Shown: one piece after another, positions 8,203-17,616 of the stretch | How positions within the stretch are numbered: the stretch's first letter is position 1 | How the letters are laid out: the number at the start of each line of letters is the position of its first letter | DNA from: Nostoc sp. KVJ20 | GTDB taxonomy: Bacteria; Cyanobacteriota; Cyanobacteriia; Cyanobacteriales; Nostocaceae | DNA: 64,000 nucleotides | Assembly: GCF_001712795.1 (NCBI RefSeq) | Contig: NZ_KV757622.1 | Span: 62,001-126,000, forward strand | Direction of reading: 5' to 3' | Notes under the pieces: generated by a model | The model's database searches: none | What the model was told of the DNA's origin: nothing | What the model saw: only the letters and a program-made list of their open reading frames with translations | Made by a program: the position numbers and the translations under genes

Positions 8203-9051
8203 TCAAGACGCTGGAAAAAATAACCGCAGGTAACTAGACAAAATAGCTTCACCGCTAAATAGGGTAATCACAGATCCTAAAGCCAAAAAAGGGCCAAAAG
8301 GCATCTTTTGTCCTAACTTTTGTCGCGATGTTTCTTGATTTGCGGCTTTACGTCTACGCATAATAACACCAGTGCCAATTAACGCTCCCAGCGCACAGGC
8401 AATAAAACTAGCCAAGAGTAAATATTTCCAGCCTAACCAGGCTCCCATCATGGCTGCTAACTTGGCATCACCCGCACCCATTGCAGTTTTACCAAAGGCA
8501 ATTGAACCCAATAGGGCGATCGCATCAAATAGCCATAAGCCTAATACTGCACCAACTATCGCCATTATCAGGTGATTTACCAATTCCACAAAACTACCTT
8601 CTGGTAGAAAACCAACTACCATTTGAAACAAAATCCCTACCACTAAACCCGACTGAGTAAGTGGATTAGGTAGGGTCATTGTATCTAAGTCAATGAGCGA
8701 TAGCGCTAATAACCAACTGCAAAAAGCCCAATAGCCTATTGTTAAAGTCGAAACTTGAAATACCAAAAAAATTAGTAAAAAAATTATGCCCGTTACCCCT
8801 TCTACCACAGGATAACGGACAGAAATTTTGCTCTTGCAATATCGACACCGCCCTCTTAAGGAAATCCAGCCGAATACTGGTACATTGTCGTAAGCTTTTA
8901 GCTGGTTTAAGCATTTAGGACAACGAGAAGGCGGCCAAAGAATTGACAACCCAGCAGGTAGGCGATAAACAATAACATTGAGAAAACTACCAATAGATGC
9001 ACCCAAAGCAAAGACCATTACACTCGCCGGGATGGCGAACAAAATGTCCAT
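8203..9051 (-). CDS. pilD: Prepilin peptidase / N-methyltransferase (PilD, A24 family)
   Basis: This inner-membrane enzyme cleaves the leader of type IV prepilins and methylates the new N-terminus. The N-terminal methyltransferase-like region has two CxxC pairs (CPKC and CRYC, about residues 44-73). The two catalytic aspartates lie in SLIDLDTMTLPN and in the GAGDAKLAAMMGAWLG motif, which holds the family GxGD signature. About eight hydrophobic segments follow the PilD topology, and 282 residues is typical. It is a single gene here; pilin genes are not in view, but cyanobacteria need PilD for twitching and DNA uptake. Confidence 0.93.
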   Translation of the reverse strand: MDILFAIPASVMVFALGASIGSFLNVIVYRLPAGLSILWPPSRCPKCLNQLKAYDNVPVFGWISLRGRCRYCKSKISVRYPVVEGVTGIIFLLIFLVFQVSTLTIGYWAFCSWLLALSLIDLDTMTLPNPLTQSGLVVGILFQMVVGFLPEGSFVELVNHLIMAIVGAVLGLWLFDAIALLGSIAFGKTAMGAGDAKLAAMMGAWLGWKYLLLASFIACALGALIGTGVIMRRRKAANQETSRQKLGQKMPFGPFLALGSVITLFSGEAILSSYLRLFFPAS

Positions 9052-9054
9052 ACA

Positions 9055-9146
9055 GTCATTTGTCCTTTGTCATTTGTCTTGTGTCATTTGTGCTTTGTCA
9101 TTTGTGCTTTGTCAATAACTAATGACCAATGACTAATGACCAATGA
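9055..9146. repeat. Tandem STRR arrays
   Basis: Words of the type GTCATTTGT / GCTTTGTCATTT are followed by AATGACCAATGACTAATGACC units. Both are short tandem arrays filling the gap between the hypothetical gene and pilD. No function is apparent. Confidence 0.5.
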
Positions 9147-9407
9147 CTAATACATGTGGGATTCAATTTGACTTAAGGGCACAAAACACTCTTGAGGTAA
9201 AAGAACTGGTTGGTTAGTAAAAATAACCTTACCTCGATGAGTCACACGATTAATTGCTACACCGGAAGGTTGCCCAGCTATTTCGGGATGGACTTCACAG
9301 TGAGTATAGTATATCTGCCCAGCAGCTCTGATTACAGAGGGATCAATCAAAGGCGATTGGTTTTTTGGGGCGGTAAAATTTGCTTGTCCTTGTCGTAATG
9401 CGTACAC
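9147..9407 (-). CDS. Small conserved-looking hypothetical protein
   Basis: 86 residues with no membrane segment or signal. The frame begins at a GTG (9405-9407) right after an in-frame TAA, so GTG is the only plausible start. The sequence SVIRAAGQIYYTHCEVHPEIAGQ is followed by GVAINRVTHRGKVIFTNQPV and looks like a compact, beta-rich domain. I do not recognise the family. It is 90 bases downstream of leuB on the same strand, so it may be cotranscribed with it. Its composition looks like a real gene, not a shadow. Confidence 0.6.
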   Translation of the reverse strand: MYALRQGQANFTAPKNQSPLIDPSVIRAAGQIYYTHCEVHPEIAGQPSGVAINRVTHRGKVIFTNQPVLLPQECFVPLSQIESHMY

Positions 9408-9497
9408 TATCGACTGTTATTTGATTGCTAGATTTCCCTTTAGTCTACCCGAAACTTATAGCAAAGGTTGCCAAATTGCCCAAGTTGCTATGCAAAA

Positions 9498-10586
9498 TTA
9501 TTTTTGTTCGATAGCTTTGATGAGTGAGTCTCCCATAGCGCGGCAACCAAGGAGATTTTTTCCTGGAGAAATTATATCCCCTGTGCGATCGCCTTGTTCT
9601 AAAACTTGCAATACGGCTTGTTCTATGTGGTCTGCCGCTTTTGGTTGGTCTAAACCGTAGCGCAACATCATCGCCGCACTCAAAACCTGTGCTAAAGGAT
9701 TTGCCTTATCCTGTCCGGCAATATCTGGGGCGGAACCATGAACTGGTTCAAATACACCAGGCCCAGAAGCGCCTAAACTAGCTGAGGGTAACATTCCAAT
9801 ACTACCCGTGAGCATGGCAGCAGCATCAGAGAGAATATCACCAAACAAATTGCCTGTAACTATAGTGTCGAATTGCTTGGGAGCGCGTACTAACTGCATA
9901 GCAGCATTATCTACATATAAATGAGAGAGTTCGATATCTGGATATTCTTGTGAAAGTTGGGTGATGCGATCGCGCCACAACTGAGATACTTCTAATACAT
10001 TCGCTTTATCCACCGAACAAAGTTTTCCACCGCGTTTTTTTGCCGCTTCAAAAGCCACCCGCCCAATACGTTCAATTTCAGATTCGGTGTAAACCATTGT
10101 ATTTACACCGCGTTTTTCACCTGTTTCTGTGGCAAAAATCCCTTTAGGTTTACCGAAGTAAATCCCGCCAGTGAGTTCACGCACCACCATAATATCCACG
10201 CCTTCTACAATTTCGCGTTTCAAAGTCGAGGCGTCGATTAGCTGCGGCAAAATTTTCGCTGGGCGCAAATTGGCAAATAATCCTAAACCGGCACGTAGTC
10301 CTAACAAACCTGCTTCTGGGCGTAAATTGGATGGTAGGGAATCCCACTTGTAGCCACCAATGGCTGCGAGTAATACAGCATCACTGTTACGACAAGCTTC
10401 GAGAGTTGCAGATGGCAGGGGTTCACCTGTGGCATCAATTGCTGCACCACCGATGAGGGCTTCTTGGAATTCAAACTTCAGATCAAATTGCTTCCCTACG
10501 ACTTTCAGCACGTCTACCGCCACTGCCATAATTTCAGGGCCAATGCCATCGCCGGGGAGTAGTGTAATGCGGTAGTTCTGGGTCAT
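9498..10586 (-). CDS. leuB: 3-isopropylmalate dehydrogenase
   Basis: LeuB oxidises and decarboxylates 3-isopropylmalate to 2-oxoisocaproate with NAD in leucine synthesis. The protein starts YRITLLPGDGIGPEIMAVA and has GPKWD-like AAIGGYKWDSLP, the substrate-binding ANLRPAKILPQLIDAS, the strong block VRELTGGIYFGKP, the DKANVLEVSQLWR active-site region, and NLFGDILSDAAAMLTGSIGM near the metal site. PVHGSAPDIAGQDKANP forms the NAD-binding loop. All match the family in order; 362 residues is normal. It is encoded alone or with the small downstream gene; leuC/D are not in view. Confidence 0.97.
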   Translation of the reverse strand: MTQNYRITLLPGDGIGPEIMAVAVDVLKVVGKQFDLKFEFQEALIGGAAIDATGEPLPSATLEACRNSDAVLLAAIGGYKWDSLPSNLRPEAGLLGLRAGLGLFANLRPAKILPQLIDASTLKREIVEGVDIMVVRELTGGIYFGKPKGIFATETGEKRGVNTMVYTESEIERIGRVAFEAAKKRGGKLCSVDKANVLEVSQLWRDRITQLSQEYPDIELSHLYVDNAAMQLVRAPKQFDTIVTGNLFGDILSDAAAMLTGSIGMLPSASLGASGPGVFEPVHGSAPDIAGQDKANPLAQVLSAAMMLRYGLDQPKAADHIEQAVLQVLEQGDRTGDIISPGKNLLGCRAMGDSLIKAIEQK

Positions 10587-10728
10587 AGCTGATGATTACT
10601 AGGTAAATGCTTACAGATCAAATATCATACCTAGCAAAATGTACCGATGGAGTTTTTAATTTATTTAGATGTGTGTTGTCTGAATCGCCCTTTCGATGAC
10701 CAGACACAAAAACAGATTTTTATACAGA

Positions 10729-10867
10729 ACTTACGCAACTGGCATATTATTTTTAGTTTGTAGTGAGGACTTTAGTCCTCAAAATCAGGGCTGTTCGCGG
10801 AGTATTCCCGTAGGGTAGCCCTTACTACAAACCAAAAGGTTTAATTTTTTGTGACACTTGCGTAAGT
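10729..10867. mobile_element. MITE-like element with nested palindromes
   Basis: ACTTACGCAA (10729-10738) and TTGCGTAAGT (10858-10867) are perfect 10-bp terminal inverted repeats. Inside them, TTTGTAGT pairs with ACTACAAA, and AGGGCT pairs with AGCCCT, so the whole 139 bp could fold into one long cruciform. It has no coding capacity, as expected for a non-autonomous element. I could not find a clear target duplication. It lies between leuB and the EcsC pseudogene. Confidence 0.55.
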
Positions 10868-10906
10868 CCTATTATGTAAAAAGTGCACAAGCAAGACGAG
10901 AAGTAG

Positions 10907-10964
10907 AAAAAAACTGCTATGTAGTAACGATTATCTAGACTAGAAAATCCAGATAATCGCTACG
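10907..10964 (-). terminator. Rho-independent terminator of the EcsC pseudogene
   Basis: Read on the minus strand, a stem CGATTATCT / AGATAATCG (10951-10959 with 10928-10936), extended by GTAG / CTAC, is followed about 8 bases later by a run of T's (A's at 10908-10914 on the plus strand). It lies just past the stop of the pseudogene, so it has probably outlived the gene it served. Confidence 0.6.
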
Positions 10965-10978
10965 AATACCACCTTATT

Positions 10979-11588
10979 TTATGACCTGTTCCAAACCTTG
11001 ATGAAGGCAATCACTGAATGTCCACAAGCATTCATCATTACCCCATTTACCGTACCACCGATCGCAGAGCCTATAAAAGGTACTATCTTTGCTACGTTCA
11101 GTAAAGTTTTTTCGCCTGCTTTAGAGATTAACTTAATTCCTAAAGCTTTATTTATCTCAGTAAAAGTTTTACCAGGGACAGACATCAAAGCTTTTTGAAT
11201 AGCCTGTTGTGCTGCCTTAGTTCCCAATTTATTTGCAAGTTCAGATACACTAACTCCAGCAGCAGCAGCTAAGACTAGGGGTTGTGTAGAATCGCTTGTT
11301 ATGTCAATGCCGTAAATTGTGAAAAGAGCGGATGTTAGCTTAACTTGGAGAATATAGTGTAATTACAACATCACTTGGTATCCCGGCTATTCCCAAAAGG
11401 CCATTACTAATACCATTGCCCACTGACCAAAGTGTTGATTGGTAGATGACATTATTTGCCATATTATCTCTATTACCGATCCAGCGCGAATCGTTCACAT
11501 AAGTTTGCCCCCACTTGTTACCACCTTCAATAGCACTAGCAATAGTTTGCCCGATAACAGGCATTTTCATAATCGATTCAAAATCCAT
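10979..11588 (-). pseudogene. EcsC-family protein gene broken by a frameshift
   Basis: Minus-strand translation from ATG 11588 gives MDFESIMKMPVIGQTIASAI and runs to GIPSDVVITLYSPS with a stop at about 11340. The next frame continues without a gap as ILQVKLTSALFTIYGIDITS, then QPLVLAAAAGVSVSELANKL and, near the end, NVAKIVPFIGSAIGGTVNGV, stopping at 10979. The hallmarks of EcsC are the IP.D...LQ...A.IYG block and the C-terminal VP.IG...GG.VN block. They lie in order but in two frames, so a single-base indel near 11345-11355 has split the gene. Together the halves would make about 200 residues. EcsC function is poorly known. In Bacillus the name comes from an operon with the ABC transporter EcsAB, and an ABC ATPase/permease pair is divergently encoded next door here. 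Confidence 0.75.
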
Positions 11589-11819
11589 ACAGCTTTTACC
11601 TGATTAACTGAGAAGACCTAGAGATTTCTAGCTTTAGTATTCCCCGTAGCAAAACTTAAGAATTGGTATTATTTAAAACTTTAGTGAAGATAGGGTAAAT
11701 AATGCCCATGACTAAAAGCAGCTTTATATAAAGCCAGTTTCAATTTCCGAAACCAACCTGACAAAAGCTGTAGAAAGAGGTTAGGTTAACTGTTAATCAC
11801 AAGCCGCACCCCAGCAGCG

Positions 11820-12770
11820 ATGGTAAAAGAATTAGCAATTTGCACCCGTGGGCTAACTAAGCAATTTGACCGCCACGTTGCTGTCAATGATATTGATTTA
11901 GAAATCCAGGCGGGGGAAGTATATGGACTGATTGGGCCGAATGGCGCAGGTAAAACAACTCTCATCCGAATGTTGGCAACTGCTGAAGAACCAACTACGG
12001 GTGAGATTTATATTAATGGCGATCGCCTACTCCGTGACAAGAGTAATCCCAAACTCAAGCGTCGTCTTGGCTACCTACCCGATGACTACCCACTGTATGA
12101 GGATTTAACAGTCTGGGACTACTTAGATTATTTTGCGCGTCTTTATCGTTTACGAGAACCACGCCGCACTCAACGTCTACATGAAGTTTTAGAACTAATC
12201 CAACTTGGTAATAAACGTAATAGTCGGATTTCTACGCTGTCGCGGGGGATGAAACAGCGCTTAAGTTTAGCGCGAACCATTATCCACGAACCGATTTTAC
12301 TACTACTAGATGAGCCTGTTTCTGGGCTTGACCCCATTGCTAGGATGCACTTTCGTGAAATCATCAAGGCTTTGCAAGAAGCTGGGATGACTGTAATCAT
12401 TTCTTCCCACGTTCTCAGTGATTTAGCTGAACTTTGTACTTCTGTGGGAATTATGGAACTTGGCTTTTTGGTAGAAAGTACTTCCCTACAGCAACTTTAC
12501 CAACGTCTTGCCCATCAGCAAATTGTGATATCAACTCTGGGGAACTTAGAGACACTTTTGAGTGAACTTAAACATCATTCTTTAGTAGAACAGTGGGAGG
12601 TAATACCAGGAAAAAACAGCGTGCGGGTGAATTTTTCGGGCAAAGATGAAGATAGTGCTGAGTTGTTGCGATCGCTAATTAAAGCGGGCATTCCTCTGAC
12701 TGATTTTCACTGCACACAAGAAGACTTAGAAACTATTTTCTTAAACTTAGGTCACAAACAAGCATCTTGA
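11820..12770 (+). CDS. ABC-2 type transporter, ATP-binding protein
   Basis: The 316-residue ATPase has Walker A GPNGAGKTT (about residues 40-48), the signature LSRGMKQRLSLA, and Walker B LLLLDEPVSGLDP. The C-terminal region of about 90 residues after the core, with LLRSLIKAGIPLTDFHCTQEDLETIFL, is typical of the DrrA/CcmA exporter class. It powers the permease encoded 47 bases downstream. The substrate is unknown; such pairs export lipids, polysaccharides or antibiotics, or carry out unclear envelope tasks. ATG at 11820 is the first in frame and gives the expected N-terminus. Confidence 0.93.
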   Translation: MVKELAICTRGLTKQFDRHVAVNDIDLEIQAGEVYGLIGPNGAGKTTLIRMLATAEEPTTGEIYINGDRLLRDKSNPKLKRRLGYLPDDYPLYEDLTVWDYLDYFARLYRLREPRRTQRLHEVLELIQLGNKRNSRISTLSRGMKQRLSLARTIIHEPILLLLDEPVSGLDPIARMHFREIIKALQEAGMTVIISSHVLSDLAELCTSVGIMELGFLVESTSLQQLYQRLAHQQIVISTLGNLETLLSELKHHSLVEQWEVIPGKNSVRVNFSGKDEDSAELLRSLIKAGIPLTDFHCTQEDLETIFLNLGHKQAS

Positions 12771-12817
12771 TACATCAATAAATATCACTTTTCCATTTTT
12801 GGAGAATTTTTCATCCT

Positions 12818-14581
12818 ATGCTCAATTTAATAGACAAAATCGGCGATTGGAATCCGCAACTATTTCGGGAACTCAAAGGTCGCCTGAAGTTTTTTAATGT
12901 AGCGATCGCAGTTGCTACATCTCTACTTCTACAACTGGTAGTTTTTTTATATCAGTTACGCGAGTTTCCTGATGATCAATACGCGCTAACTGCTACATAC
13001 TGTCGTTTACGTCAAGTATATGAACTGCGACAAAACCAGGCTTACCAGAAATCAAATCAACCTCAAATTGATTATTTCAATGATTTCTTCTCAAAGAATT
13101 TTTGTCCACAAAACGAAATTGATTGGCAGTTATGGTGGCGAGATCACTGGGAATATATATTCCTCTCTTTGAGTGTAATTTTTGTATTTACCCTCTTAGT
13201 TGCGGGCACTTATTTGCTGATTAATGATTTAGCTAAAGAAGAAACTCGCGGTACATTGAACTTCATCCGCCTCAGTCCTCAATCAGAAACAAGTATATTG
13301 ACTGGCAAGTTGCTAGGAGTTCCAAGTTTAATTTATCTCGTTATTTTAGCAGCAATTCCTTTACATCTGTGGTCTGGAATTTCTGCAAGAATTGCATCTA
13401 GTTACATTTTTAGTTATTACGCAATTCTTGCTGCTAGTTGTATTTTTTTCTACAGCGCTGCATTACTATTTGGCTTAGTTAGTCGCTGGTTTAGCGGTTT
13501 TCAGCCTTGGTTAGGTAGTGGCGCAGTTTTGCTTTTCTTGTTCACAACGATGGTGCTGGCATCGTCTTATAGCAATAGTTTAAATAACTCAAATACTTGG
13601 TTTAGACTCTTTAGCCCTTGGGATACAACAAATTATCTATTTCCTAATTTGTTCAATCTGTCCAAGGCTTCTCCCCTGAGAAGTTTGGAGTTTTTCTATT
13701 TACCATTAGGGGCAAATATTGTTAGTGCTGTTGGCTTTCATCTATTGAATTTAGGATTGTGCAGTTACGGAATTTTCCAAGCTCTTAAACGTTGCTTTCG
13801 TAATCCTCAAGCCTTAATAATCAGCAAGAAACAAAGTTATTTATTGGTAGCTTTTTGCCAGGTTATGATGTGGGGATTTAGCTTACAACATTGGAACAGT
13901 AATTCCACCTTGTATAATCAGGTTGGGCAAAATTTAATTTTTCTAGTTCTATACAACTTGATGTTGGTTTTAAGCTTAATTGCAGTTCTTTCCCCTCACC
14001 GTCAAGATGTACAAGATTGGGCAAGATATCGACATCAGGGAGTTTCTAGCCATAAGAGTGTTTGGCAGGATCTAATTTGGGCTGAAAAAAGCCCTGCACT
14101 CGTAGCGATCGCTATTAATTTGACAATTGTTACTATCCCCTGGCTAGTTTGGATTTCACTTACATCTGTTTTTGATACAGACCATAGCCCAAATTGGGAG
14201 GGTGATAATTTTGACAGGTTGAAAGTACTTTTAACTATAGCTTTGTCTATCAGTTTAATGATGATTTACGCTACCATCGCCCAATTGATACTTTTACTGA
14301 AAACTCCTAAACGTTCTTTCTGGGCAATAGGTACTATAAGTGCAGTAACATTCCTACCACCGATGATTCTAGAATTTATTGGTATGTCGTCGTGGAAACA
14401 TCCTACTGTCTGGTTATTCTCAACTTTTCCTTGGGCAGCGATAGAATACTCTGGCGCGACAACAATTTTTATGGCGCTTCTAGCCGAGTTGACTGTTTTA
14501 GCGTTGTTAAACTTCCAGTTGACAAGGCAGGTGAGGTTAGCAGGCGAATCTGCTACGAAAGCATTATTGGCCGGACGTTAG
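12818..14581 (+). CDS. ABC-2 type transporter permease
   Basis: A 587-residue integral membrane protein with about twelve hydrophobic segments. After the second segment, KEETRGTLNFIRLSPQSETS is the classical ABC-2 coupling region that contacts the ATPase. The long loop between the first two segments (about residues 55-115, rich in Tyr and Asn) is probably periplasmic. It lies 47 bases after the ATPase gene on the same strand, so the two form an operon. A strong hairpin with a T-run follows. Substrate unknown. Confidence 0.85.
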   Translation: MLNLIDKIGDWNPQLFRELKGRLKFFNVAIAVATSLLLQLVVFLYQLREFPDDQYALTATYCRLRQVYELRQNQAYQKSNQPQIDYFNDFFSKNFCPQNEIDWQLWWRDHWEYIFLSLSVIFVFTLLVAGTYLLINDLAKEETRGTLNFIRLSPQSETSILTGKLLGVPSLIYLVILAAIPLHLWSGISARIASSYIFSYYAILAASCIFFYSAALLFGLVSRWFSGFQPWLGSGAVLLFLFTTMVLASSYSNSLNNSNTWFRLFSPWDTTNYLFPNLFNLSKASPLRSLEFFYLPLGANIVSAVGFHLLNLGLCSYGIFQALKRCFRNPQALIISKKQSYLLVAFCQVMMWGFSLQHWNSNSTLYNQVGQNLIFLVLYNLMLVLSLIAVLSPHRQDVQDWARYRHQGVSSHKSVWQDLIWAEKSPALVAIAINLTIVTIPWLVWISLTSVFDTDHSPNWEGDNFDRLKVLLTIALSISLMMIYATIAQLILLLKTPKRSFWAIGTISAVTFLPPMILEFIGMSSWKHPTVWLFSTFPWAAIEYSGATTIFMALLAELTVLALLNFQLTRQVRLAGESATKALLAGR

Positions 14582-14603
14582 GTAAGTAGTTATCGATAAA
14601 GTT

Positions 14604-14641
14604 AGAACCCCGATTTCTTTGAGAAGTCGGGGTTCTTGTTT
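14604..14641 (+). terminator. Rho-independent terminator after the ABC-2 operon
   Basis: AGAACCCCGATTTCT pairs with AGAAGTCGGGGTTCT (one G-T wobble) around a short TTG loop, and TGTTTTT follows. It is placed 23 bases after the permease stop, which closes the two-gene operon. Confidence 0.85.
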
Positions 14642-14737
14642 TTCATGAATGGTTTAAGACTGCTATATTATCTATTATTTGCCAATATCGGCTGTTAAAT
14701 TTTTAATAGACACAAGTATTACAACAATCAGAAAATC

Positions 14738-15220
14738 ATGTTAAATATCCCTACTCAAGACCTACGCCATACAGCCATCCAGTTTTTAGAACAAAGTCCC
14801 CCACAGCGTCTACAAATTCTTAAGCAACTGGGCATAGCTCGTTATGAGTTTTTAACTAAAATGCGACTAAATGAAGCAAATATCATCTGTATTATGCGGT
14901 TTTTTAAATATCCAAGTCAGCTAAAGTTTCCTAATCTGATCGGAGCAGATTTATCTGGTTTAATTTTAGATGATATAAACTTCATTCGAGGTAATTTATC
15001 AGGGGCAAATCTACAAGGTAGTAGTTTAATTAATGCAGACCTTTTATTTGCAAACTTTACGAAAGCCGACTTAAGAAATGCAGATTTACAAGGTGCAACT
15101 CTTAACGAGACTATTTGGTTGGAGACTCTAGTAGACAAGTGTCATCTTGGCGTAGGTACTGGTTTAAATAATCTGCAACGTCAAGAATTAAAACTACGCG
15201 GAGCTAGATTTAATTCTTGA
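14738..15220 (+). CDS. Pentapeptide-repeat protein
   Basis: 160 residues. The N-terminal 60 residues are helical and hydrophilic. Residues of about 68-125 carry eight to ten pentapeptide units (ADLSG, GNLSG, ANLQG, ADLLF, ANFTK, ADLRN, ADLQG), which should form a right-handed quadrilateral beta-helix. The tail from about residue 126 is not repetitive. There is no signal peptide, so it is cytosolic. Such proteins are abundant in cyanobacteria and usually have no known task. Confidence 0.85.
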   Translation: MLNIPTQDLRHTAIQFLEQSPPQRLQILKQLGIARYEFLTKMRLNEANIICIMRFFKYPSQLKFPNLIGADLSGLILDDINFIRGNLSGANLQGSSLINADLLFANFTKADLRNADLQGATLNETIWLETLVDKCHLGVGTGLNNLQRQELKLRGARFNS

Positions 15221-15284
15221 GCAGATGGTAATTAAAACACAAAAAATTATAAGATGATTAAATTGAAATTGACTGGATAAGTTA

Positions 15285-16448
15285 ATGAGTATTAAGTTGC
15301 CCCAAAAATTGATGTTGCTTGGCTCAGGAGAACTAGGCAAAGAAGTTGCGATTGCAGCTCAACGTCTTGGTAATTATGTAATTGCTGTTGACCGCTATGC
15401 CAATGCTCCAGCGATGCAGGTTGCTGATGCTTATGAAGTTATTTCTATGCTCAGTGCTGATGATTTAGAAGCTGTAGTGACAAAGCATCAGCCAGATATT
15501 ATTATACCAGAAATTGAAGCCATCAGAACCGAAAAACTGATCGAGTTTGAGCAGCGAGGTATTACAGTTATCCCGACTGCGGCTGCTACTAACTATACAA
15601 TGAACCGCGACAGAATTAGGGAACTGGCACATCAAAAATTGGGCATCAGAACGGCTAAATATGGCTATGCAACAACTCTAGAAGAATTGATTGCGATTTC
15701 TGATGATATTGGATTTAGTAATGTTGTTAAACCTGTGATGTCATCATCTGGTAAAGGTCAGTCTGTAGTGCAGGATAAGAGTGAGGTTGAAAAGGCTTGG
15801 AATTATGCGATCGCTAATTCTAGAGGAGACAGTCAAAAAGTCATCGTAGAAGAATTTATTAACTTTGAAATTGAGATAACTTTACTGACAATTAAACAGT
15901 GGAATGCACCGACAATTTTCTGTTCTCCTATTGGTCATCGCCAAGAACGAGGAGATTATCAAGAATCGTGGCAACCGGCAGAAATTTCGGAAGAGAAGAT
16001 ATTAAGAGCGCAAGAAATAGCCATAAAAGTCACTGATGCATTAGGAGGAGCCGGAATTTTTGGTGTTGAATTTTTCATTACCAAAGATGAAGTGATTTTT
16101 TCTGAACTTTCTCCCAGACCCCACGATACGGGAATGGTGACATTAATCTCACAAAATCTCAATGAATTTGAACTACATCTGCGAGCTATTTTAGACTTGC
16201 CAATTCCTCATATAGAACAGCTAGGAGCATCAGCTAGCGCGGTAATTTTAGCATCAGAAAAATCTGATTCTGTTGCTTTTGATGGTGTAGCCGATGCTTT
16301 GTCAGAAAAAGATGTAGATATTAAATTATTTGGTAAACCGAATGCTCATCCTTATCGGCGAATGGGCGTAGCTTTAGCGAAAGGTATTAATATCCAAGAG
16401 GCTAGAGAAAAAGCTACTAGAGCCGCAAATAAAATCACAATTATCTGA
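15285..16448 (+). CDS. purT: Formate-dependent phosphoribosylglycinamide formyltransferase
   Basis: PurT makes formyl-GAR from GAR, formate and ATP in purine synthesis, as an alternative to the folate enzyme PurN. The N-terminus LMLLGSGELGKEVAIAAQRLG is diagnostic of the family's preATP-grasp domain. Then come the ATP-grasp region with VVKPVMSSSGKGQSVV, the EEFINFEIEITLLT block, GGAGIFGVEFFI and the metal/substrate block FSELSPRPHDTGMVTL. The C-terminal HPYRRMGVALAKG is also standard. 387 residues is normal. It stands alone between a pentapeptide gene and repeat DNA. Confidence 0.96.
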   Translation: MSIKLPQKLMLLGSGELGKEVAIAAQRLGNYVIAVDRYANAPAMQVADAYEVISMLSADDLEAVVTKHQPDIIIPEIEAIRTEKLIEFEQRGITVIPTAAATNYTMNRDRIRELAHQKLGIRTAKYGYATTLEELIAISDDIGFSNVVKPVMSSSGKGQSVVQDKSEVEKAWNYAIANSRGDSQKVIVEEFINFEIEITLLTIKQWNAPTIFCSPIGHRQERGDYQESWQPAEISEEKILRAQEIAIKVTDALGGAGIFGVEFFITKDEVIFSELSPRPHDTGMVTLISQNLNEFELHLRAILDLPIPHIEQLGASASAVILASEKSDSVAFDGVADALSEKDVDIKLFGKPNAHPYRRMGVALAKGINIQEAREKATRAANKITII

Positions 16449-16550
16449 TACCACGCTACTTCTGGTTTTGCGATCGCGCTCAAAAGACTAATTAGCGATC
16501 GCACAACCAGAAGCAGAAGCAGTGGGAGTAAGTGCCGCCTCCCTCCTTAA

Positions 16551-16654
16551 CTAGTACAACACGGCGGAAATAAACCAATCATTCTAAATCAACGAAACCC
16601 TTATGCTGTATTAATTTTTAATTTTTAATTTTTAATTCCGCCTTGCGGTACTAG
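16551..16654. mobile_element. CTAGTAC-type MITE, copy 1
   Basis: The ends are CTAGTACAACACGGCGG and, inverted, CCGCCTTGCGGTACTAG. They match the ends of the element at 42703-42852, and the left arm shares AAATAA.CCA, then CATTCTAAA/CATCTTAAA and GAAACCCTT with that copy. The core here is a tandem AATTTTT array. 104 bp, no coding capacity, between purT and the DUF72 gene. Confidence 0.65.
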
Positions 16655-16717
16655 CTTGATCTGATCTCTACAACCTGCCTGTAAAATTGAATAGATACAT
16701 CAAGGCTTTTAGGCGCT

Positions 16718-17572
16718 GTGAACTTTTTTATCGGTTGTGCTGTTTGGGCATATAAAGGTTGGGTAGGCGAACTTTATCCCCAAGGAACTCGTACTGCCGA
16801 TTTTCTCCATCTCTACAGTCGTCGTTTCACGACTGTAGAAGGTAACACCACCTTTTATGCCGTGCCTAACGAAGAAACTGTAACCCGTTGGGCTGCCGAA
16901 ACACCAGCAGGTTTTAAATTTTGCCTGAAATTACCGCGAGATATTACTCATCAAGGGTTGCTACAACCTTATATTCCAGCCGCTTTAAAATTTCTGGAGG
17001 GGATGCGGCCTTTAGGTAAGCATCTTGGCCCAATGTTTGCCCAGTTACCACCCAGTTATGCACCTGTATTGCTTGACGATTTGACCAACTTTTTGGAAGC
17101 TTGGCCGCATACAGAAGCACCCCTAGCGGTGGAAGTTCGGCATTCCGACTGGTTCAGGGAACCCCATGCTAGTAATTTGACGGCGCTTTTAGAAAACCTC
17201 GGTGTGGGACGGGTACTGTTAGACTCGCGCCCCATTTACACCGGAGATGATGACCCCCAGCTGCTATCGGAACGGCGTAAACCCAAATTACCGTTGCAAT
17301 TGAGCGTGACAGCGCCTTTTACGCTGATTCGGTTTATTTCTCATCCAAATTTATCAGTGAATCAGCCGTTTATGGAAGAGTGGGTAAAGCAGATTCAGCA
17401 ATGGTTGCAGATGGGAGTGCGAATTTATTTCTTTGTTCATTGTCCAATAGAAGCGCGATCGCCCAACATAGCGCGTCACTTCCAACAGCTATTGGAACAA
17501 AGTGATACACCAGTTCCACCTCTACCTTGGAATAACCTAGAGCATCCCCCCAATCAACTCAGTTTATGGTGA
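16718..17572 (+). CDS. DUF72 (YecE-like) protein
   Basis: A 284-residue TIM-barrel-like protein of the DUF72 family, whose biochemical role is not established. The N-terminus FFIGCAVWAYKGWVGELYP and the block TVEGNTTFYAVPNEETVTRW are the family's signatures, followed by KFCLKLPRDITHQ and VEVRHSDWF. The start is a GTG at 16718, with AGG a few bases upstream; no ATG fits the family N-terminus. The MITE ends 63 bases before the start. Confidence 0.9.
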   Translation: MNFFIGCAVWAYKGWVGELYPQGTRTADFLHLYSRRFTTVEGNTTFYAVPNEETVTRWAAETPAGFKFCLKLPRDITHQGLLQPYIPAALKFLEGMRPLGKHLGPMFAQLPPSYAPVLLDDLTNFLEAWPHTEAPLAVEVRHSDWFREPHASNLTALLENLGVGRVLLDSRPIYTGDDDPQLLSERRKPKLPLQLSVTAPFTLIRFISHPNLSVNQPFMEEWVKQIQQWLQMGVRIYFFVHCPIEARSPNIARHFQQLLEQSDTPVPPLPWNNLEHPPNQLSLW

Positions 17573-17616
17573 TTTAAGCGAAGTTTTTAATAGTAGTTCT
17601 ATCAAAGGAGGTTGAA

